Source of the DNA: Verrucomicrobiales bacterium | GTDB taxonomy: Bacteria; Verrucomicrobiota; Verrucomicrobiia; Verrucomicrobiales; DEV007 | NCBI GenBank assembly: GCA_022424805.1 | Contig: JAKMGR010000094.1 | Location: 1-6,525, forward strand | DNA length: 6,525 nucleotides | Direction: 5' to 3' | Shown here: positions 1 through 6,525 of the stretch, piece after piece | Layout of the letters: every line of letters begins with the position of its first letter | How positions within the stretch are numbered: position 1 is the first letter of the stretch | Program-made: the position numbers and the translations under genes | Notes under the pieces: generated by a model | The model's input: the letters and a program-made list of their open reading frames with translations, nothing else | Told to the model about the DNA's origin: nothing | Database searches by the model: none

Positions 1-999
1 GATGGTGACCGTCCAGCGCGCGCGCTTTTGACCTTTCGTAATTTCCCCACCTCCCAATTTTCTCGATTGATTATCCCAGATCTTTTGCATTTCCACTCCC
101 CAGGAAGTCGGCAGAAACAAGACCAGAACTGCGAGGATGAGCGAGGTGAAGCTGAAGATTCCAGCAGCCGGATGAATCGAAAGCCAAAGATGAAAACCGA
201 TCGCAGCAATGAACCCGGCAAATCGAGTCTTGCGGAAGCAAAGTAAGATTGGGATTCCCAGTTCGAAGACTAGAGAACCAACCGCGGCCCCAATCAGTGC
301 CCAATCCGCTGTCGGCAGAATGTTACCAAAGTAGGCATTGATTTCTATATGGAGTTTACCGGCACAGGTGACTTCGGGATCGAAATAGTCGTGGTTCAGT
401 TTCTGAATCACCGACCAGACATACATCATCACGACAGCGATCCGCATGACCGGCGCAAAGCATGCCAGGAAATACTCGCCTCCTCCCATTGATTTCCCCT
501 TGGTTATCAATCGACCAAAAGCGATAAGTAGAAAGAGAGTCGTAAACGCTCCGAATACATAATGATAGGTCTGCGGAAGATCGGGAATGAGGAAGAATAC
601 TGCTTTCAACAAAGCAGCGACAAAGAACAAGAGGAGCCCCTTTTTCCACGTATCCGAAACGGCTTTCCACTCCGCCCCACCTTTACCTCGGAGGAAAAAC
701 GATGCCGCTCCCGCCAGCATGACGATATGCAACATGCCTTCCCAAAGTATGTGATTGGGAACGAAAGGAAGCTTGTTCCACAAATTCAGCAGCGAAGTGA
801 TAACGAGGATGAAAAAACGGATGGAGCAATCGCTCCGAAAGACTACCGCAACTGCTGCCGCAACGAGAAGCCACCCCTGCCACGACTCTGCCCAGAACGT
901 AAACGCAAGCTGGTGCGCCAGAGTTGTAATCGCCCAGATGAGAGCGAAGACAGGAAAGGGGCGGTAGGTTGAACCGGAGTTGGCAGCAAAATCCGACAT
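1..999 (-). CDS. HTTM / vitamin K-dependent carboxylase-like polytopic membrane protein, 3' end outside the window
   Basis: Seen: an uninterrupted minus-strand frame of 333 codons from ATG at 999-997 to the left edge with no stop, so the C-terminus is missing. An in-frame TGA at 1038-1036 limits the start. ATG 999 is the first ATG after it, and TTG at 1005 is the only other option. No strong ribosome site is visible; a GGAAG lies about 20 bases upstream. The protein is very hydrophobic, with about nine likely membrane segments near residues 15-35, 41-55, 59-75, 85-103, 120-138, 148-166, 177-196, 231-253 and 259-297. Conserved-looking motifs are LPFVPNHILWE (77-87), WSVIQKLNHDYFDPEVTCA (195-213) and FELGIPILLCFRKTR (245-259). 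Family knowledge: the xxKLN...F.(D/N)PE.SC pattern is typical of HTTM proteins. The lysine (K200 here) sits where the catalytic-base lysine of gamma-carboxylase lies, by my recollection. Whether it is an enzyme or merely shares the fold is unknown. It is divergent from the trk genes. Confidence 0.75.
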   Translation of the reverse strand, partial: MSDFAANSGSTYRPFPVFALIWAITTLAHQLAFTFWAESWQGWLLVAAAVAVVFRSDCSIRFFILVITSLLNLWNKLPFVPNHILWEGMLHIVMLAGAASFFLRGKGGAEWKAVSDTWKKGLLLFFVAALLKAVFFLIPDLPQTYHYVFGAFTTLFLLIAFGRLITKGKSMGGGEYFLACFAPVMRIAVVMMYVWSVIQKLNHDYFDPEVTCAGKLHIEINAYFGNILPTADWALIGAAVGSLVFELGIPILLCFRKTRFAGFIAAIGFHLWLSIHPAAGIFSFTSLILAVLVLFLPTSWGVEMQKIWDNQSRKLGGGEITKGQKRARWTVTI

Positions 1000-1048
1000 A
1001 TACAAGGCTGAGAAGGTAGACTTCCTTGGGGAAGATCAGCAACTTGTA

Positions 1049-1060
1049 AAATGCGCATTT
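1049..1060. promoter_or_regulatory. Perfect 12-base palindrome, possible operator
   Basis: The bases aaatgcgcattt read the same on both strands. The site lies 50-61 bases upstream of the minus-strand membrane-protein start, in the divergent non-coding stretch, which is a reasonable place for a repressor or activator dimer. A perfect 12-base palindrome is expected once or twice by chance in a window of this size, so the position is the only support. I could not recognise a matching promoter around it. Confidence 0.2.
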
Positions 1061-1319
1061 CTCCGCTTGGTTTGGCCTGAATGCCACAATTCGGATTATC
1101 CATGTTTCTTTCCCATTTCCCTATCTCCATCGCATTGATTTCCTCATTGTTGATCGGCAAGGTGTGGGCCGGGCCAATGCTGGCTCCGTCGAAAGACACG
1201 GATTTCGCCCTTCCAGCTACTCTTTCAGAACGCTACGGAGGTGCCCGGCGCTCCCTTGACTACAGGGAGTTGCGAGACATCAACGAACGGGATACGATCA
1301 ATCAGCGCCGGGTGAAAAG

Positions 1320-1448
1320 GGAATCGCTATCGCTCGATCCAAAGCGGAAGCAGAGGCGGTCGAGAAAGCGAACCTCAACGGGATGCTTGCGCTATTTCGC
1401 CGTGGGAAAAACCAAGGGCGCATCGACGGTTACCATCTACCTGCACAG
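1320..1448 (+). pseudogene. Protein fragment in a different frame inside the decayed region
   Basis: The frame one base behind the hydrolase-remnant frame is open from 1260 to the TGA at 1512-1514. Between about 1320 and 1448 it reads like real protein: an Ala/Glu/Lys-rich, helix-like ARSKAEAEAVEKANLNGML, then ALFRRGKNQGRIDGYHLPAQ. The overlapping remnant frame is biased to Arg, Lys and Ser over the same bases, so this frame is the likelier original one. No start with a ribosome site is visible; an ATG at 1383 is internal to the fragment. I do not recognise the family. It may be the middle of the same gene as the flanking pieces, displaced by two compensating indels (one near the AAAAGGG at 1315-1321, one between 1448 and 1485), or a relic of another gene. 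Confidence 0.35.
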
Positions 1449-1671
1449 GCAATGCGGCAGTCGCGATCAGGGGGGCGAAGGAGAATTGGAAGAAGGTTCA
1501 GACGGCATTGTTGACTATTGGAGCAGTCACCTTGACGACGTGGAGTCGGAAGAAATTGTCCCCTCAGGGCATTCGGCAACAAGAGATCCTGAGACAATCA
1601 AAGAGGTAAAACGCATCCTGCGCCTGCGACAAGGCCCTATTTTACCCATCACATTTCGCGGCGATCCCCGA

Positions 1672-1700
1672 TTGAACCCCGCATGCGTCTCGGGTAGGTT
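1672..1700 (+). promoter_or_regulatory. Weak sigma70-like promoter candidate for trkA
   Basis: TTGAAC (1672-1677) and TAGGTT (1695-1700) are separated by 17 bases, the ideal spacing. Each box matches its consensus only partially (4 of 6 and about 4 of 6). Transcription would begin near 1707, leaving a very short leader before the trkA ATG at 1719, where I see no ribosome binding site. This fits either a near-leaderless message or a chance match. The trk operon may equally be read from farther upstream, through the hydrolase remnant. Confidence 0.2.
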
Positions 1701-1718
1701 TTCGCGCCTTTCCCATTT

Positions 1719-3068
1719 ATGAACATCATCATTGTAGGCGCCGGAGAGATCGGCACTCACATCGCAATCAGCCTCGCAGATGAAAAGCACGCGATCGTTG
1801 TCATCGAGGCGGACGAGCTTGTCGCCGGTGATTTGAACAACCGCATCGACGCGCGTGTTGTCGTCGCCGATGGAACTTCCATCTCCGTGCAAATCGATTG
1901 CGGGGTCACCGAATGCGATTTGTTTCTCTCGCTCACAAGTGACAACAACATCAATCTCGTCTCTGCTTCTCTAGCAAAAAAACTCGGAGCAAAGAAGACC
2001 ATCGCACGTGTCCACCCCGGCATTCAAAGGGAATCACTCTTTCTCGATTTTGGAGAGCATTTCGGTATCGACTACCTCTTCAGTTCGGAGCGCCTCGCCG
2101 CAGTTGAACTGGCAAAACATGTGCGCAATCCAAAGTCCTCGATGGTCGAAGAGATCGCGCGGGGCTACGTCGAGATCCAGCAGGTCACCGTATCTCCCGA
2201 CAGCAAGTATTGCGGAAAGAAACTGATCGAAATTGAATTTCCCGCCCGCGTCCGAGTCGGCGCGATCACCCGTGGCTCGGAGACTATCGTTCCCTCGGCC
2301 GAAGACATGTTGATGCCTGGCGATCAGGCCACACTCTTCGGAGAACCCTCGAAGTTGCACGATACCGTTCTCCGACTGCAGAACCGGACAGGCAAGGAGA
2401 ACAAAAGTAACATCGTCATTTTCGGTGGCAGTGAGTATGGGTTTTCGCTGGCGCAGTCGCTGGAAAGCTGGAATTGCCGAATTCGCATCATCGAATCCGA
2501 CGCCGAGCGCTGCCGCGAACTGAGCGATTTACTTACCAACGTCACTATCCTCAATGTCGACGCCACGTCGATTGCGGAAATGAAGGAGGAACGTATCGGC
2601 GATGCCGATTTTTTTATCGCGGTCACCGATGTTGACGAGGACAACGTAATGACCTGCCTGCAGGCCTACAGTCTCGGCACAAGCTACTGCCTTCCTCTCA
2701 TCCACCGCGCCGATTACGCTGACACAATGACAGGTTTCGGCGAAAAAATGGGCGTCCTCGCTGCGATCAGCCCCCGCGAGGCCAGTCGGAAAGATCTTGC
2801 CCGATTTATCACTTCAGACCGCTTCCATCTCGTTCAAAGGCTGGAGGGAGTCGAACTGATCGGATCCTCGGTATGTGATAACTCCTGCGTCGCTGGTAAA
2901 AGCGTTCGTGAAACGTCGTGGCCGACAGACTGTATTCTAGTCGCCCTGCTTCACGGAGCACGAGGTCAGGTTCCCGCAGCGGAAGATGTTATCGAAGCTG
3001 GTGACAGTGTCTACGCACTCGTGAAGCCAAAAGCGAAGCGTGAGTTTCTCAAGTTGGTCGCTCCCTGA
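1719..3068 (+). CDS. trkA: Trk potassium uptake system peripheral NAD-binding protein TrkA
   Basis: TrkA is the cytoplasmic regulatory subunit that binds NAD(H) and nucleotides and gates the TrkH potassium channel. The 449 residues are close to the roughly 458 of the E. coli protein and show the duplicated RCK layout. The first Rossmann domain starts at residue 1 with IIIVGAGEIG (GxGxxG at 7-12) and has an acidic end to strand 2 (VVIEADE, 27-33). The first RCK-C domain spans about 149-220, with PGDQATLFG at 200-208. The second Rossmann domain begins at 231 (NIVIFGGSEYG), with IIESD at 257-261 and DADFFIAVTDVDEDNVM at 295-311. The second RCK-C domain spans about 376-437. The second nucleotide motif is GGSEYG, with Ser in place of the middle Gly, so binding there may be weaker. 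An in-frame TAG at 1695-1697 leaves ATG 1719 as the first usable start. The stop TGA shares its A with the trkH ATG, pointing to translational coupling. Confidence 0.95.
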   Translation: MNIIIVGAGEIGTHIAISLADEKHAIVVIEADELVAGDLNNRIDARVVVADGTSISVQIDCGVTECDLFLSLTSDNNINLVSASLAKKLGAKKTIARVHPGIQRESLFLDFGEHFGIDYLFSSERLAAVELAKHVRNPKSSMVEEIARGYVEIQQVTVSPDSKYCGKKLIEIEFPARVRVGAITRGSETIVPSAEDMLMPGDQATLFGEPSKLHDTVLRLQNRTGKENKSNIVIFGGSEYGFSLAQSLESWNCRIRIIESDAERCRELSDLLTNVTILNVDATSIAEMKEERIGDADFFIAVTDVDEDNVMTCLQAYSLGTSYCLPLIHRADYADTMTGFGEKMGVLAAISPREASRKDLARFITSDRFHLVQRLEGVELIGSSVCDNSCVAGKSVRETSWPTDCILVALLHGARGQVPAAEDVIEAGDSVYALVKPKAKREFLKLVAP

Positions 3069-4549
3069 TGAATTACCGAATCATCGCTAAAACACTGGGA
3101 GCACTTGCCGTGATTCTCGGTTTTGCCATGGCGGCCTGCTGGAGCTACGCGTGGTTTCAAGCGAAGCTGGATCCTTCTCCAGAAAATCTTTCAGCGAGCC
3201 GAGCAATGGCGCTGTCTGCCGGGATCACCGTCGGATTCGGCATCCTCATTTTCCTTCCGGGAATTCTTTGCAGCAAAGAGGTATTGCGGCGTGAGGCAAT
3301 GATCATTGTCGGGCTGAGCTGGATTCAGGTCAGCCTTCTCGGCATGCTCCCCTACCTGCTTTGTGATCCCGGGCTCGGTTTTTTCGACGCGTTTTTTGAG
3401 TCTGTGTCAGGTTTCACAACAACTGGGTCGACTATTATGAGCGACATCGAAAGCTTCCCGCTCGCCCTCCTCCTATGGCGTTCTGTCACTCAATGGCTTG
3501 GGGGCATTGGAATCCTCGTCGTGTTTGTCGCGGTTCTGTCATTTCTCGGCGTCGGCAGCCGTTCGCTCGTTCAGCAGGAATCCAGCATCAATATTTCCGA
3601 TGCCGGAGCAGCGCGGATTCGCGACCTCGCTTTCGCGCTTCTCAAAGTCTACCTCACCCTCACCGCTATCTGCCTGCTCGGCCTCTGGGCACTCGGGATG
3701 CCGCTATTTGAAGCTGTCTGCCACGCGATGTGCACAATTGCCACCGGTGGGTTCAGCCCGAAAAACCTCAGCATCGGACACTACAACGACCTTGGAATCG
3801 AGCTGTGGATCGCCCTTTTCATGTTTCTCTCTTCCATCGGATTCATGCTCTACATCTTTGCATTGAATAAGAATTGGCGACGTCTCAAAGCCGAGGAGGA
3901 AGCCCGCTACTACCTGATTCTCCTGACCGTGGCTATCATTGCGATCGCGCTCGACCTCATGTTCGCCTCTACCCATTTCGGGTACCAACGCGCATTGCAC
4001 GACGGCTTTTTTAATGTCATTTCACTCGCCTCGACGACCGGGTTTGCTGATTCTGACTACGCCGAGTGGCCACTTTTTTCCAAGATTCTGCTCATGGTCG
4101 TGATGCTCATCGGCGGCTGTGCTGGATCGACCGCCGGAGGCGTGAAAATGAATCGTGTCATCCTTTTCGTGAAGACAGCCCGCCGCGAGTTGATTCAGTC
4201 CTTCCGGCCGAATCAGATTTTTCGGACGCGTCTCAACGGTGTCGCGCCCGACGACCGCGTCTTTGCGACAACATCCTTTTTCATCGCGATGGGATTCGTC
4301 ATGACCGGCACCGCCTGCATTGCAGTTTCTGTGTTAGAGCCGCAGCTGAACATGATTTCCACAATCGGATGTGTTCTAGCCACGCTCTTTAACATCGGGC
4401 CCGGGTTTGATGCCGTCGGTCCTTCCCAGAATTTCGGTTTTCTCAATCCACCCACCAAAATCGTCTTGAGCTTTTTGATGATTCTTGGCCGCTTGGAGTT
4501 CTTTGCGTTGCTGGTGCTCTTCGTTCCTTCGCTTTGGAAAAGATACTAG
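3068..4549 (+). CDS. trkH: Trk potassium transporter membrane subunit TrkH
   Basis: TrkH is the inner-membrane potassium-translocating subunit, built as four M1-pore-M2 repeats and working with TrkA. The 493 residues match the usual 480-490. All four pore loops are recognisable: SGFTTTGST (114-122), TIATGGFSP (223-231), SLASTTGFADSD (319-330) and LFNIGPGFDAVGP (440-452). Each keeps its filter glycine (about 120, 227, 325 and 444). Other family marks are the GGCAGSTAGGVK hinge region in the third repeat (349-360), the cytoplasmic Arg-rich FVKTARRELIQSFRPN (367-382) and GRLEFFALLVLF (474-485) in the last helix. The N-terminus is a membrane helix (about 7-30). The start codon overlaps the trkA stop (TGATG), with no ribosome site of its own, so it probably depends on coupled re-initiation. 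No frameshift or missing key residue was seen. TrkG or KtrB relatives are possible names, but the adjacent double-RCK TrkA favours TrkH. Confidence 0.95.
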   Translation: MNYRIIAKTLGALAVILGFAMAACWSYAWFQAKLDPSPENLSASRAMALSAGITVGFGILIFLPGILCSKEVLRREAMIIVGLSWIQVSLLGMLPYLLCDPGLGFFDAFFESVSGFTTTGSTIMSDIESFPLALLLWRSVTQWLGGIGILVVFVAVLSFLGVGSRSLVQQESSINISDAGAARIRDLAFALLKVYLTLTAICLLGLWALGMPLFEAVCHAMCTIATGGFSPKNLSIGHYNDLGIELWIALFMFLSSIGFMLYIFALNKNWRRLKAEEEARYYLILLTVAIIAIALDLMFASTHFGYQRALHDGFFNVISLASTTGFADSDYAEWPLFSKILLMVVMLIGGCAGSTAGGVKMNRVILFVKTARRELIQSFRPNQIFRTRLNGVAPDDRVFATTSFFIAMGFVMTGTACIAVSVLEPQLNMISTIGCVLATLFNIGPGFDAVGPSQNFGFLNPPTKIVLSFLMILGRLEFFALLVLFVPSLWKRY

Positions 4550-4550
4550 G

Positions 4551-6525
4551 ATGCTGACACTCGAAACGCAGCTCACCGAGATCGAGGGAGTTCGCATCAA
4601 CAAAAAAATGCGAGAAGGGCTCGAAAAAATGGGCCTCCACCGTGTCGAGGATATGCTCCGACACTACCCGCGTCGGCATGAAGATCGGAGCCATTTCGAC
4701 ACTTTTCCGGAGGGTCCCACCGAACAGGCTGTTTGCCTTCACGTTGAAGTGGTCGATTGCCAAAGTAGATTTGGCCGGGGCCGCGGGAGGCGCTGGTTCG
4801 AAGCAACTATTGAGCCTAAGGGCGGAGCCAATGTGCTGGGAAACCGCATCGTGCTCCGCTGGTTCAATCTCGCATACATTCAGAAAATCATCACCGTCGG
4901 GCACGAACTGGTTCTATACGGCCAACCCAAGTGGAGCGGCAAAAAGCTCGTTATCGATCATCCCGACTTTGAAATCGTAGACGGCGACCTCTCAACAAGT
5001 GAAGCGCACATGGGGCGAATCGTACCCATTTACCCACTCGTTTCCGGAGTTTCTCAGAAGCCGCTTCGGACGCTGGCCCACCGCGTTTTGGCTAAACTGC
5101 CAGACGATCTTCCCGCAGAGTGGCTTCCTTCAGGATCAAGTGATATTGGCTGGACCCGTGCAAAGGCGACTCGCCAGATTCATTACCCGGACTCCAGAGA
5201 AAATCTGGAGCCAGCAAGGCGCTATCTCGCACTGGAAGAGTTCGCCCAACTCCAACTCATTCTCCAAAAACGCCGGAGCGATCATCGCGAAAGCGGTGGA
5301 GCAATTCACGCCGGGAGCGGAGACTTGTGGAAGGCATTGCTGACGCAGTTACCCTTTGAGCCAACCGGCGCACAGTCTCGAACGATTGAAGAAATCCGAG
5401 CCGACCTCAGCGTTGCCGAGCCGATGATTCGACTTCTGCAAGGTGACGTCGGTGCTGGAAAAACACTCGTTGCCGCAGCAGCAATCGCACTCGTCGTTGA
5501 AGCTGGATTTGACGCCGCATTGATGTCTCCCACACAGATTCTGGCGGAACAACATTTTCAGACTTTCCGCACCTGGTTTGAACCCCTTGGGGTCGAAGTA
5601 AAATTGAAAACCGGAACTCGCGAAGCGGGTGGTGATCTACCTCTCTTTTCCGCCGCACCGTCGGAAGATAAAAAAGGAAGCCTGACCATCGGGACTCATG
5701 CACTCATTCATGACAAAGAAGAATTCTCTAACGGCCTCGGGCTCGCGGTAATTGATGAGCAGCACAAATTTGGAGTCGCCCAGAGACAGTCACTCATCGA
5801 GCGAGGCGATACGCCTGATGTGCTGGTAATGACCGCGACGCCGATTCCGCGGACCCTTGCTCTCGCATTCTATGGCGACCTCGATGTTTCCATCCTCGAC
5901 GAACTTCCGCCCGGGCGCGGAAAAATCATCACTGGGATTCGCCTCACTTCACAGACAAAGCAGGCGACCGACTTTCTCAAAGATCAACTCAAGGATGGCA
6001 GGCAGGCCTACGTCGTCTATCCGCTGATCGAGGAATCAGAAAAGCTCAAAGCGAACGCTGCGACCGTCGAGTTCGAAAAATGGAAGAAGAGCCTCTCTGG
6101 TGTCGAGCTCGTTCTCCTGCACGGGAAAATGAGCGCTGAGGAAAAGGACGCGATGATGGAAAAATTCCGGTCTGGTTCAGCTCAGGTGCTTGTTTCGACC
6201 ACCGTAATTGAAGTTGGCGTCGACGTGCCAAATGCCAATGTGATGCTGATTTATAATGCGGAGCGGTTTGGGCTAGCTCAGATCCATCAGCTCCGGGGAC
6301 GGATTGGGCGCGGAGAACACAAAAGTTTCTGCGTCCTCATGATTGACCCGGAGGCGGCTGAAGCAAAGGAGCGCCTCCGTATTTTAGAGGAAACACGAGA
6401 TGGCTTTCGTATCGCCGACGAAGACCTTAGTCAGCGTGGCCCAGGAGAAGTTCTGGGGACGCAACAGAGTGGCTTGCCCGATTTGAAATTCGCAGAGTTC
6501 CTCGGCGATTCTCAATTGGTGGAGC
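4551..6525 (+). CDS. recG: ATP-dependent DNA helicase RecG, 3' end outside the window
   Basis: RecG is a double-stranded-DNA translocase that reverses stalled replication forks and migrates Holliday junctions. One unbroken frame of 658 codons runs to the right edge. Compared with the 693-residue E. coli protein, about 35-45 C-terminal residues are missing. The N-terminal part (about 1-150) is the wedge/OB domain, with helix-hairpin-like EIEGVRINKKMREGLEKMGL (10-29) and PRRHEDRSHF (40-49). Helicase motifs in order: PFEPTGAQ (motif Q-like, before 280), GDVGAGKT Walker A (298-305), MSPTQILAEQH (motif Ia), DEQHKFGVAQR (DEQH at 402), MTATPIPRT (427-435), VIEVGVDVP (motif V) and QLRGRIGRG (580-588). 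Near the end, the RecG-specific RGPGEVLGTQQSG is present. Start: ATG 4551, one base after the trkH stop, with purine-rich GGAAAAG at 4536-4542 as a weak ribosome site. Likely co-transcribed with trkAH, an odd partner for potassium transport. Confidence 0.97.
   Translation, partial: MLTLETQLTEIEGVRINKKMREGLEKMGLHRVEDMLRHYPRRHEDRSHFDTFPEGPTEQAVCLHVEVVDCQSRFGRGRGRRWFEATIEPKGGANVLGNRIVLRWFNLAYIQKIITVGHELVLYGQPKWSGKKLVIDHPDFEIVDGDLSTSEAHMGRIVPIYPLVSGVSQKPLRTLAHRVLAKLPDDLPAEWLPSGSSDIGWTRAKATRQIHYPDSRENLEPARRYLALEEFAQLQLILQKRRSDHRESGGAIHAGSGDLWKALLTQLPFEPTGAQSRTIEEIRADLSVAEPMIRLLQGDVGAGKTLVAAAAIALVVEAGFDAALMSPTQILAEQHFQTFRTWFEPLGVEVKLKTGTREAGGDLPLFSAAPSEDKKGSLTIGTHALIHDKEEFSNGLGLAVIDEQHKFGVAQRQSLIERGDTPDVLVMTATPIPRTLALAFYGDLDVSILDELPPGRGKIITGIRLTSQTKQATDFLKDQLKDGRQAYVVYPLIEESEKLKANAATVEFEKWKKSLSGVELVLLHGKMSAEEKDAMMEKFRSGSAQVLVSTTVIEVGVDVPNANVMLIYNAERFGLAQIHQLRGRIGRGEHKSFCVLMIDPEAAEAKERLRILEETRDGFRIADEDLSQRGPGEVLGTQQSGLPDLKFAEFLGDSQLVE

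Larger units (their letters stand above)
1081..1722 (+). pseudogene. Decayed secreted alpha/beta-hydrolase (lipase-like) remnant, C-terminal part preserved
   Basis: Seen: an open frame of 213 codons. Only the part from about residue 136 to 183 reads like a conserved protein: SDGIVDYWSSHLDD (140-153), VPSGHSATRDPETIKEV (160-176), then KRILRLR. Family knowledge: this is the C-terminal block of a serine alpha/beta-hydrolase group. The Asp of SDG and the His of SGH are probable catalytic-triad members, and intact members end soon after RILRL. Here the nucleophile-serine elbow (GxSxG) and most of the fold are absent, and the stop seems lost, because 30 more unrelated residues follow. The N-terminus (from ATG 1081, or better ATG 1102) looks like a signal peptide: a hydrophobic run SIALISSLLIG, then a cleavage-like VWAG at residues 28-31. 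The middle (about 72-135) is rich in Arg, Lys and Ser, as out-of-frame translation often is. The frame ends in TGA at 1720-1722, overlapping the trkA start. It could instead be an expressed orphan protein, which I think less likely. Confidence 0.5.

Noticed and set aside
562..972. Plus-strand open frame of 136 codons
   Set aside because: It lies antisense to the membrane-protein gene, is rich in Arg, Lys and Glu, and resembles nothing. The minus-strand frame shows coherent membrane segments and family motifs over the same bases.
843..1199. Minus-strand open frame crossing the membrane-protein start in another frame
   Set aside because: Its translation has no recognisable motif, and its downstream half overlaps the real gene out of frame.
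1000..1720. Insertion sequence or mobile element as the cause of the decayed region
   Set aside because: No terminal inverted repeats, target duplications or transposase-like motifs were visible in any frame.
1527..2644. Several minus-strand open frames opposite the hydrolase remnant and trkA
   Set aside because: They are antisense shadows of trkA and the remnant with low-complexity Ser/Arg composition and no family features.
4066..4392. Plus-strand frame inside trkH
   Set aside because: Out-of-frame shadow; the trkH frame contains the third and fourth pore loops here.
4642..5343. Possible frameshift or gene break in the first part of recG, suggested by other long frames there
   Set aside because: Direct translation from ATG 4551 is uninterrupted to 6525 with every RecG motif in one frame, so the others are shadows.
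1..6525. CRISPR array, tRNA, riboswitch or strong terminator
   Set aside because: No spaced direct repeats, cloverleaf-like sequence or GC-rich hairpin followed by a T run was found by eye. The genes on both edges continue beyond the window, so their terminators would lie outside it.

Overview
The window looks like a stretch of a Gram-negative-type bacterial chromosome of moderate GC content. A guess at Verrucomicrobiota or a relative (Opitutae-like) rests on two things: a hydrolase remnant whose C-terminal wording (DYWSSHLD ... VPSGHSA ... KRILRL) I associate with that group, and the style of the HTTM-like and RecG proteins. This placement is an inference from memory and is weak.

Layout: (1) 999 down to 1, minus strand: a polytopic membrane protein related to the HTTM/vitamin K-dependent gamma-carboxylase fold. 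It starts at 999 and runs off the left edge. (2) 1000-1718: no convincing intact gene. Plus-strand reading shows a signal-peptide-like start (from 1102), a natural-looking protein fragment in another frame (1320-1448), and a well-preserved C-terminal piece of a serine alpha/beta-hydrolase (about 1485-1665). The best reading is a decayed gene or genes. Its last open frame ends in an ATGA overlap with the next gene. (3) 1719-6525, plus strand: trkA, trkH and recG, packed with a shared base, then one base, between neighbours. recG runs off the right edge with roughly 35-45 residues missing.

TrkH is the membrane potassium pore with four filter repeats, and TrkA is its cytoplasmic double-RCK nucleotide-sensing ring. 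Together they make a complete Trk potassium-uptake unit, translationally coupled. RecG, a replication-fork and Holliday-junction remodelling helicase, is functionally unrelated but appears to be co-transcribed.

I looked for a new system and did not find one. There is no CRISPR array, insertion sequence, tRNA or defence-like cassette. The items worth a second look are the decayed hydrolase region, its mixed reading frames, and the unclassified edge membrane protein.
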